Below, one piece after another: positions 6,156-12,513 of a stretch of 12,513 nt of DNA; the stretch's first letter is position 1, and the number at the start of each line of letters is the position of its first letter. Origin of the DNA: Bacteroidales bacterium. Its GTDB lineage: Bacteria; Bacteroidota; Bacteroidia; Bacteroidales; WCHB1-69. The translations under genes were made by a program, and so were the position numbers. The notes beneath the pieces are model-generated. The model was given only the letters and a program-made list of their open reading frames with translations. It was not told where the DNA came from and searched no databases. The DNA is taken from NCBI GenBank assembly GCA_031257735.1, contig JAIROC010000606.1, positions 1 through 12,513 of the forward strand. The letters run 5' to 3'.

Positions 6156-7547
6156 TTACTGATAAATTACATCGTTAGGGTCAACATCTTTCAAATGACT
6201 TGTGAGTATTCTTGAGTACGTTATGAAAATTCGACTGCTTGACCGTGTTACAGCTACATAAAAAGCATTTCTATCTATACCGTTATCATCGTCGGCAAAA
6301 GGAATAAAGACATTATCGAACTCTGTTCCCTTTGCACTGTGAAAAGTAAGAATACAAAGTAAATCGCAATTGGTGAAATTCAAGCTATCAACATTTCTAA
6401 ACTTTGGATATCTATTTGCCTGTATATTTTCAGGTATATCTACTGTATAGCGAACTTGCGTGCCAATCCCTTTTTCCGAAAAAAAATTATGGACTTTTTC
6501 AATTATATTGTTATTTGGCAATAAGATAGCCACATCATCCATTCCTTCTGTATTTATTCTATCGAGAATATATTGTAATTCATCATTTTCCGAATTACAT
6601 CTTTTGATAATCGGTTTAGGAAAAGACGGATAATCGCTGTTCCCATTGTTTTTTCTGTTATTTGTGAGCAAATCAAGATGTGGCTGCGGTATCTTTTGAG
6701 CAACTTTTGCAATGGTTTTGGGTATTCGATAATTGTAATCCAACGTTAGTAATGGGTATTGGAACTCATTCACAATATTATCAATACTTGTTCCTTGGCG
6801 GTACAATTGTTGACTTGTATCGCCAAAAATCGTGATTGCCTTGTTTGCCTGTGGAATAAAGTAGTTTTGATAATCGGCAATGGAAAAGTCCTGCCCTTCG
6901 TCTATTATCAAGTAATTGACAACACCTTTAGCTTTGAATAAAAAACCACTCGGAATAAAGACGATATTTTCAGCATTGGGGTCAAAATGAAAATCAGGCA
7001 GTTCAATTTCCGTAAACCAATGTCTCCTTCTATAAAAACTGTAGTAAAACCTGTTCTCAACCCAATCGTCAAAATCTATTGATACTTTCAACGGATTTTC
7101 AACGATTTTTACTTTGTAATCTGAATATTTTTCATCTTCTACAATTGTATTATATACTTCGGAAAAAGCAAAAAAACGAACTTTTCCATCATTTTCTTTA
7201 AGTATCAAAATGTTTCTGTCAATATTCCATTGATTCCCGTGATTGTCGATGCAAAACACATCGCCCGAAATTTCGATACCTCTATGTATCCATGAACATT
7301 CGTGAACAACTCTGTCTTTATCAAGTCCCAATTCGCTAAGTCCATAACGCACCATTTTTTTTAGCGCGACTGTGTAAACGACGATAACAAATGAATTATC
7401 ACCCGCTTGCCGTGCGCGATAAATAGCCATGTTTGTTTTGCCGCTTCCTGCAGCGCCTTTCACTATCAAATTATTATTGATAGGAACTCTCAGCGCCCTT
7501 TGTTGAGAGGTATCCGGATTTGTGATAAACCAATTTTGTAATCTCAT
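6156..7547 (-). CDS. SF1 (UvrD/Rep-like) DNA helicase or helicase-like ATPase
   Basis: The 463-residue cytoplasmic protein carries a full SF1 motif set: Q-motif-like region (15-17), Walker A GAAGSGKT (31-38), Walker B LIIDEGQD (213-220), motif III GDTSQQLY (242-249), motif IV LDYNYR (269-274), motif V ILTFHSAKGTEF (399-410) and motif VI FYVAVTRSSSR (429-439). All the residues expected for ATP hydrolysis are present. About 170 residues separate Walker A from Walker B. They include an aromatic-rich part (DWVENRFYYSFYRRRHWF, 161-178) that may be a specific 1B-type insertion. It is shorter than UvrD (about 720), lacks an obvious 2B domain, and is close in size to small accessory helicases such as GajB of Gabija. 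However, the neighbour is not a GajA-type OLD/TOPRIM protein. Its ATG overlaps the MORN gene stop (ATGA at 7547-7544), and it is followed after 4 bases by the 611-residue gene. Confidence 0.93.
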   Translation of the reverse strand: MRLQNWFITNPDTSQQRALRVPINNNLIVKGAAGSGKTNMAIYRARQAGDNSFVIVVYTVALKKMVRYGLSELGLDKDRVVHECSWIHRGIEISGDVFCIDNHGNQWNIDRNILILKENDGKVRFFAFSEVYNTIVEDEKYSDYKVKIVENPLKVSIDFDDWVENRFYYSFYRRRHWFTEIELPDFHFDPNAENIVFIPSGFLFKAKGVVNYLIIDEGQDFSIADYQNYFIPQANKAITIFGDTSQQLYRQGTSIDNIVNEFQYPLLTLDYNYRIPKTIAKVAQKIPQPHLDLLTNNRKNNGNSDYPSFPKPIIKRCNSENDELQYILDRINTEGMDDVAILLPNNNIIEKVHNFFSEKGIGTQVRYTVDIPENIQANRYPKFRNVDSLNFTNCDLLCILTFHSAKGTEFDNVFIPFADDDNGIDRNAFYVAVTRSSSRIFITYSRILTSHLKDVDPNDVIYQ

Positions 7548-9988
7548 ATATTCTTTTTATTGTATTTCCCATTTTTATAATTCTCTTTTTTTATCGTCTT
7601 ATTTGTTTTTATGTCGATATAAGTCGTCTTACCGTTTCTTAATCCGTTCTTTATTTTCCGTATTTCTTTTATTCCGCTATCATCATCATTGTAGATAAAT
7701 TTTCCTGAATAGGGTTCTCCGTTTAATTTAAAGTATTCTTCATCTATTTGTTTATTTTGCTCGTAGTTGGATTCGATTTTTACATTCTGATCATAATAGT
7801 AAAAAGTCCAAAGTCCAATTCTATCTTCTCTATGGTAGTTACCTGTAACTAACGGTTGGGCGTTATTGTTAAAATGCATAAACTCTCCATCTACGTATTT
7901 TGTTGTTCCGTCCGGATTAACAGCAAAAGCAAGCATCACTTCAAGAAAATTGTTGTCCATTTTTTCTGTCTTTTTTACCCGATATTGCAGAGAAACATAT
8001 TCGTCCTCAAAATAAACTGTTTCTTTGTACCTAAAACTATTGGAGTCCTCATCATAGATTTCATACTTTCGCGCAAGTTTTATTTCTAAACTGTCATACA
8101 TGATTAATTTGACTAATTTATCGTCGTGAAATTGTATTTTTATTTTCAGTTTATTGTATTGATTCCATGTAACATATTCGCCATTCAATTTTCCATCTTT
8201 ATAATTGAATGTATCTATTGCGTTTTCGTAATATTTAATCCATTTTCCTTCTTTTTTATCGTTAATGTAATTTCCTTTTTGGTAGAATGGATAAGATTTT
8301 CCATATATATCTTTTTCGCTATCGTAGATTGTCCATTCCCCATCTCTTAAGCCATTTTTATAGAATCCCTTGGCTATTATGCTATTGGTGGAATCTCTCA
8401 ACTCAAATGCTCCATTTAATATATCATCTTTGTAAAAAGCGATTTCATGAACTTTTTGATAAACAAATTTTTTACAAGTATCTAAAGAACTCTTACTGTC
8501 GTCATTTTCAGAACAAGGATATTTTTCTTCTTCGAGGTAAGAAAATCTCGTTGATTTTCCATTTAATTTACCATTAGAATAGTTTTGGATAAGAAATAAT
8601 TGTTCTGAATAAGGCGTCTTTTGCATCTTTTCTCCTTCTATTTGTATAAGGATTACTTGTTCTGAATAAAGCGTCTTTTGCGTCTTTCCTTTTTCTACTA
8701 TGTCAAGCGAACTTATGTAATAGTACTTCCATTCACCTGTCTCCTGTCCATTTAAAAATCTTCCTTCGCTCTTTAACGAACCTGTTATATAATAGTTTTT
8801 CCAATATCCGAATTTAAGTCCTTCGTAAAAACTTCCTTCGTTTATCAATGTTAATCTTGCCGTATCCGTGTTCATCAAACTATTGAATAGACGCCGACTA
8901 ACATCCAAATATACTTTATATTCTCCGTGAAGTTTGTTGTTTTTATAAGAGCCTAAAATTAACGAGTCTCCTATTATATCCTGAAAGAAGCCATTTTTTA
9001 CTCCTTGGGAATAGTTGGTGAAAGTCAATAACTGTTCTTTGTCATCTTCTATAAGCAACAGTTTCCACGTTCCATTTTTCTCACCATTCAGGTATTCTCC
9101 GATTTGCTTCAATTGTAATTTTCTGTTTTCATTACCGATGTATTCTATATCCATATGTTGTCCATTTTTGATACCATCTTTGTATTCTGTTAAATAAGAC
9201 CTTTTGCCATCTTCTTCGCAAGCTTTTACTACTCCGTTAATCTTTCCGTTAGCCATTGGGTATTCCAATTTAAGATTTCCATTCTCGTCATACTCCTTGA
9301 ATAATCCATTTTCCTTTCCGTTGGAATAATTGCCCGTTTTTTTGAGGTTGCCATTACTGTAATAACTTTTTGTTTGTCCGTGAAATTTTCCATTCAGTAA
9401 TGTATATTCCGTTTTGACTACACCATCATAATAATATTCTGTTTTTTTTCCATTGTCAGCATCATAAATCCCTGCTTTTTTAATTAAAGTTATCTGATAT
9501 GCAGTTATTTGTGTCGAACTTTTGATTGAATACATACCTGTAATTGACCCATCTATTTTTTGTGTTGAAATTTCGAGTGTGTACTTTGAGTTAGCATAAG
9601 TAGATATTAATTCGTCGTCTTTTATTTCGCTGTTCATTAGTTTGAATCCTGACGAAGCGATTGAGTTTTGAATTATAGAATAAGATTCTTTGTTGCAAAC
9701 AAGATAAGAAATTTTGTTCGGAAGACCCTCATAAATGTACAAGTAAAACCAAGCTTGTGCTTTATTGTCCGCCCCCTTGTTGTAAGACCATGTAATTGTA
9801 TTGTAATTATATGTGCTTCCTTTTTCTGACTCATAATATGTCCAGTTTTTAGCAAATAAAGTTTGATTTACATCTTCCCAATTCTTTTTGTTACAAAGAG
9901 TAAGCAAGTCTGTTAAGGTCAATCTTTGCGCATATATGCCGGAACAACATAATGCTGTCAGAATAAAACATATTGAAATTCGTTTCAT
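7544..9988 (-). CDS. Secreted MORN-repeat protein
   Basis: I prefer the ATG at 9988. It gives MKRISICFILTALCCSGIYA with cleavage before Q, a classic Bacteroidetes signal peptide. The frame stays open to an ATG at 10045, but the extra 19 residues would mask the signal. The mature protein has an N-terminal domain of about 170 residues that I do not recognise (WFYLYIYEGLPNKISYLV is inside it). It is followed by some 16-18 MORN_2-type repeats with the pattern Y-NG-K-NG-W/F-K-Y, often SNGNLKKTGNYSNGKENG-like. Repeats of this class form elongated beta sheets and bind proteins or lipids. Automatic annotation often names them 'YwqK family antitoxin', but that role is not supported here. A 19-residue tandem duplication interrupts the repeat series. 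The gene end overlaps the helicase start by 4 bases, so an exported protein is translationally coupled to a cytoplasmic helicase. Confidence 0.88.
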   Translation of the reverse strand: MKRISICFILTALCCSGIYAQRLTLTDLLTLCNKKNWEDVNQTLFAKNWTYYESEKGSTYNYNTITWSYNKGADNKAQAWFYLYIYEGLPNKISYLVCNKESYSIIQNSIASSGFKLMNSEIKDDELISTYANSKYTLEISTQKIDGSITGMYSIKSSTQITAYQITLIKKAGIYDADNGKKTEYYYDGVVKTEYTLLNGKFHGQTKSYYSNGNLKKTGNYSNGKENGLFKEYDENGNLKLEYPMANGKINGVVKACEEDGKRSYLTEYKDGIKNGQHMDIEYIGNENRKLQLKQIGEYLNGEKNGTWKLLLIEDDKEQLLTFTNYSQGVKNGFFQDIIGDSLILGSYKNNKLHGEYKVYLDVSRRLFNSLMNTDTARLTLINEGSFYEGLKFGYWKNYYITGSLKSEGRFLNGQETGEWKYYYISSLDIVEKGKTQKTLYSEQVILIQIEGEKMQKTPYSEQLFLIQNYSNGKLNGKSTRFSYLEEEKYPCSENDDSKSSLDTCKKFVYQKVHEIAFYKDDILNGAFELRDSTNSIIAKGFYKNGLRDGEWTIYDSEKDIYGKSYPFYQKGNYINDKKEGKWIKYYENAIDTFNYKDGKLNGEYVTWNQYNKLKIKIQFHDDKLVKLIMYDSLEIKLARKYEIYDEDSNSFRYKETVYFEDEYVSLQYRVKKTEKMDNNFLEVMLAFAVNPDGTTKYVDGEFMHFNNNAQPLVTGNYHREDRIGLWTFYYYDQNVKIESNYEQNKQIDEEYFKLNGEPYSGKFIYNDDDSGIKEIRKIKNGLRNGKTTYIDIKTNKTIKKENYKNGKYNKKNI
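8587..8697. repeat. 57-bp in-frame tandem duplication within the MORN gene
   Basis: Bases 8587-8640 and 8644-8697 align over 54 positions at an offset of 57, sharing ttgttctgaataa and gcgtcttttgc. In protein terms, TQKTLYSEQVILIQIEGEK is followed by MQKTPYSEQLFLIQNYSNG. The duplication keeps the frame and adds 19 residues between two MORN repeats, so the gene is probably intact. It shows ongoing slippage or recombination. Confidence 0.85.
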
Positions 9989-10087
9989 ACAGGTTATTAT
10001 ATACTTGCCACTAAGCAGTTTTTCTGCTATCATCTTTCCATTCATAATCGAATTTCCTTTTATTTAATTTGTTAATCATTTTTGATA

Positions 10088-12124
10088 TTATTTCTCGAAA
10101 ATTATTTCATTATTAGCATTATCGATTATTATTTTCACAAATTTTCCCAAAGCCGACTGTCCGAAAAGGAGAGGCGCATTTTGCTTATGAACGACGGATG
10201 CCTCGATATTATCCAGTTCCAAATCGCCGATTTTAATTTTCCGCAAACGTATTACTGATCCTTCGACAATATCACCCGAAGCGGTACGGTAGTTGCGTCT
10301 ATCCCGAAAATCATACTCGTTCAGATACTTGTTTTTCAACATAAAAGCTGCATCCAATGATGATATTGTGATACTTGCAGCCCCTGTATCGAATATGAAT
10401 TTAAGCGGCAAATCGTTTACAGTACATGGTATTTCATATACTCCCGATTTTAGAGGTTTCGTTTTAACAACGTATCTTTTTATTTCGATTTGTCCGGCTC
10501 CCCGAGTTGTTTCTGCCGAAATCTTTTCTGTTTTATCCTTCCATTCCTTGACTAATTCAATAAATTCCGGTATATTTCTAATATTATCCATATCCCTGTC
10601 ATGTTCAATATGAATGAAATCGCGAAATCCTTTTTCAAAAGAAGTACGAAGATATGCAATCGCTTCCGAAGGTCGATTCATTAGCGAATACAGGCAAGCG
10701 GCGTCATAATGATTGCCCGATGTAGGATATTTACTTAATATGGAATCCTGAAGACCGATAGCTTCATTAATCTTCCCTAAATGAAACAGCGCATATTGAC
10801 GGCAATTTCCTGATTTCTGTATATTTTTTTCCAGTCTTAATACTGTTTGAAAATCTTTTTCCGCCAACTCCTGTTGATTTAATTCTCTTTGATAAAGACG
10901 ACCACGAGCCACATAAGTATATGCATAATCATTATCTATTTCTATAGCAATGGTATAATCGTTTAAAGCGTCCTGAAAATCGTTTTTAAATTCCTTAACC
11001 CAACCACGCATATAATATGCAAAGTTACTCATGGGATCAAGTTCTATAACCTTCGTGTAATCGGCAATAGACGCTTCATAATCTCCTTTCAGACGTTCCG
11101 CATTCGCTTTATGCCGATATAAATTCTTATGTTCCTGCAATTCTAATCCTTTATTTAATTGATCAATGGCTTTATCATATTCGCCAATTTCGTTGTAGCA
11201 TCTACCACTTCTTATGTAACAGGATATTTGAGGCGATGACGACAAATTTTCGACCATGTTATAATCGGCAATCGCTTCTTTATACATTTCTCGCTCCTCA
11301 TAAAGTGATGCGCGTAAAAAAAGCCAGTATATCTTATCTTCTTCATTCGCTGTTACCACTTGTTTACTGACTTTAGCAAGTACATAAACAGGTTCATACT
11401 CGGCATAATAGAGTAATGCAAGTTCGTTATAAGAATCAATTTCGTCATAATACATCCATTCAATTACATCGTCAATAGCCTTGCGATAGTCTTTGTTTTG
11501 CGCATAAGCTTTCGACCGATATTCATATATGAGCGGATTTCTGAAGTCAATTTTTTCCAGTCTGTCTAATTCTTTGATTGCATTTTCAATTTGTCCTCTT
11601 CCTATCATATTTCTTGCTATCCCTATCGAAGCATTAATATTATCTTTGTCAATATTTAATACTTGTTTCCAATCGGCGTCCGAAGCTGAATAGTTTTCTA
11701 AACCATAATAAAGATTCGCCCTGTTAAACAATATATCTGTATTTTTAGGATTAATTTTCAATGCTGTTGCATAATTTTTTAGCGCCTCATCATAATTTTC
11801 TATATTAGCATACAAAATCCCCCGTCGAGCATATAAAACATCTATTTCCGATATTGCGGTTTTATTGTGGTTCTTGATTGCTTCATTTATATCTGACAAA
11901 GCTCGCACATAATCTTCCACCTGTTCATAACATAAAGCGCGTAAAGTAAATGCATCCACATCTTTTGGATTTTTATCAATATATTTGCTGAAGCAAACAA
12001 TTGCCTCTGCATAATCGCCGTTTCCGTATGAATCAATACATTCACGATAATCATACTGGGCATACAACGATAAGGAGAAACCGATAGCAACGAAAATCAT
12101 TGATAACTTGTTTAATATATTCAT
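10088..12124 (-). CDS. Secreted TPR protein with C-terminal retropepsin-like aspartic protease
   Basis: The 678-residue protein has a signal peptide (1-22, MNILNKLSMIFVAIGFSLSLYA, cleaved before Q23) and then about 13 TPR units (about 25-510), such as YDEALKNYATALKINPKN and YEASIADYTKVIELDPMS. A linker rich in charged residues follows. The C-terminal domain (about 555-678) is a single retroviral-type aspartic protease half: IFDTGAASITI with catalytic D579, a flap-like region (RNYRTASGDIVEG, 610-622), then LLFGQSALGKF (652-662), the LLG-type strand found in such proteases. Like retroviral enzymes it should need to dimerise. The TPR array probably binds a partner or substrate in the periplasm or outside the cell. 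It lies 75 bases after the DUF6261-like gene and 99 bases before the preferred MORN start. The downstream repeat proteins could be partners or substrates, but there is no direct evidence. Confidence 0.92.
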   Translation of the reverse strand: MNILNKLSMIFVAIGFSLSLYAQYDYRECIDSYGNGDYAEAIVCFSKYIDKNPKDVDAFTLRALCYEQVEDYVRALSDINEAIKNHNKTAISEIDVLYARRGILYANIENYDEALKNYATALKINPKNTDILFNRANLYYGLENYSASDADWKQVLNIDKDNINASIGIARNMIGRGQIENAIKELDRLEKIDFRNPLIYEYRSKAYAQNKDYRKAIDDVIEWMYYDEIDSYNELALLYYAEYEPVYVLAKVSKQVVTANEEDKIYWLFLRASLYEEREMYKEAIADYNMVENLSSSPQISCYIRSGRCYNEIGEYDKAIDQLNKGLELQEHKNLYRHKANAERLKGDYEASIADYTKVIELDPMSNFAYYMRGWVKEFKNDFQDALNDYTIAIEIDNDYAYTYVARGRLYQRELNQQELAEKDFQTVLRLEKNIQKSGNCRQYALFHLGKINEAIGLQDSILSKYPTSGNHYDAACLYSLMNRPSEAIAYLRTSFEKGFRDFIHIEHDRDMDNIRNIPEFIELVKEWKDKTEKISAETTRGAGQIEIKRYVVKTKPLKSGVYEIPCTVNDLPLKFIFDTGAASITISSLDAAFMLKNKYLNEYDFRDRRNYRTASGDIVEGSVIRLRKIKIGDLELDNIEASVVHKQNAPLLFGQSALGKFVKIIIDNANNEIIFEK

Positions 12125-12199
12125 AATTTTAAAATTTAACGTTTTATTACTGTATATTTTTTCATCTCTTAATATTTAATTTATTCATAATATTTACTC
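12125..12199. other. AT-rich gap ahead of the TPR-protease gene
   Basis: These 75 bases are almost entirely A/T. No minus-strand TAnnTTTG element is visible, and neither is a GC-rich terminator hairpin. A promoter for the TPR-protease gene may lie here but cannot be assigned. Confidence 0.4.
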
Positions 12200-12513
12200 T
12201 CAACCATTCTCATCCTCCTCAGACACATTTTTTGATTTTCGTTCGCCGGTTTCCTGAGCAAGGATATTTCTAAACCGTTCGATAACAGCGTTTAGTTCTC
12301 GTATAAAACTCTCGCTGATTTCGATTCCTGCGAGGCATTGGTTTTCAATTTGCGAGACTATGGCATGATAGTATTTGTCGGTTTCGACGCGCATAGTTCT
12401 CATTCTCAACAAAGTTTTGCTTGCCGTTTCGCTGTACCGTTCTTTCATCAGTTCTACGAAAGTATTGTTTTCTTCGACAAGTTTGTTTACCCAGCTGTTC
12501 ATCCCGAGCAAAG
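12200..12513 (-). CDS. C-terminal part of a DUF6261-like protein, 5' end outside the window
   Basis: About 104 residues are visible. The frame is still open at the window edge: it reads LLGMNSWVNKLVEENNTF from the TTG at 12511, and I treat this as internal codons, not a start. The pattern (GMNSWVNKL-EEN-F--L--ER, a helical stretch with RMRTMRVETDKYYHAIV, then INAVIERFRNIL-type helix and a charged tail) resembles DUF6261, an all-helical Bacteroidales family of about 240 residues with no known function. Its actual C-terminal helix reads RELNAVIERFRNILAQ. The sequence has no cysteine-rich, membrane or catalytic features in the visible part. Its relation to the TPR-protease gene 75 bases downstream is unknown; these two may share a transcript. 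Confidence 0.6.
   Translation of the reverse strand, partial: LLGMNSWVNKLVEENNTFVELMKERYSETASKTLLRMRTMRVETDKYYHAIVSQIENQCLAGIEISESFIRELNAVIERFRNILAQETGERKSKNVSEEDENG

Noticed and set aside
6156..7547. Gabija system (GajB helicase)
   Set aside because: The helicase size is similar, but the neighbouring 611-residue protein has no visible ABC-ATPase or TOPRIM motifs of GajA.
7544..9988. Toxin-antitoxin function for the MORN protein (YwqK-type naming)
   Set aside because: The name comes from one MORN-repeat antitoxin. This protein is exported and no toxin gene of that kind is next to it.
9989..10045. Longer start for the MORN protein, adding 19 residues
   Set aside because: The extension would place a polar segment before an otherwise perfect signal peptide beginning at 9988, and no Shine-Dalgarno site supports it.

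Overview
The window is an AT-rich bacterial segment in which every convincing gene lies on the minus strand, so transcription runs from right to left. Several features point to Bacteroidales, probably a gut or other host-associated lineage. These are signal peptides ending in 'YAQ', a lipoprotein with an acidic stretch after the lipobox cysteine, a TACCTTTG promoter element of the Bacteroidetes type, few Shine-Dalgarno sites, secreted TPR/MORN/WG repeat proteins, and a 5'-truncated protein that looks like DUF6261, a family I associate with Bacteroidales. This is inference from sequence features; no phylogenetic marker gene is present.

Layout in transcription order (right to left): (1) the C-terminal part of a DUF6261-like protein (12513-12200). 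(2) A secreted TPR protein with a C-terminal retropepsin-like aspartic protease domain (12124-10088). (3) A secreted MORN-repeat protein (9988 or 10045 to 7544). Its stop codon overlaps the start of (4), an SF1 UvrD-type helicase (7547-6156), which is followed after 4 bases by (5), a 611-residue coiled-coil protein of unknown family (6151-4316). After a 138-base gap comes (6), a WG-repeat lipoprotein (4177-2852). After 18 bases containing a good Shine-Dalgarno site comes (7), a HAD-family phosphatase (2833-2252), then after 4 bases (8), a phosphoribosyltransferase-like protein (2247-1564), and after 86 bases (9), a divergent DprA/SLOG-family protein (1476-481) with its own likely promoter. The left end (1-480) has no believable gene but carries four 42-bp tandem repeats, each with an invariant inverted repeat.

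Two gene sets deserve attention. The DprA-like + PRTase + HAD set looks like a nucleotide-handling module. All three proteins keep their fold signatures, but the DprA-like protein and the PRTase have changed their key ligand loops, which suggests repurposing for a signalling or defence role rather than natural transformation. The helicase + 611-residue protein is a tightly coupled pair of the kind seen in two-gene DNA-processing or anti-phage systems, but I do not recognise it as a named system. Each set is preceded by a gene for an exported repeat protein (MORN before the helicase pair, WG before HAD-PRTase). Any functional link between the exported proteins and the cytoplasmic enzymes is conjecture.
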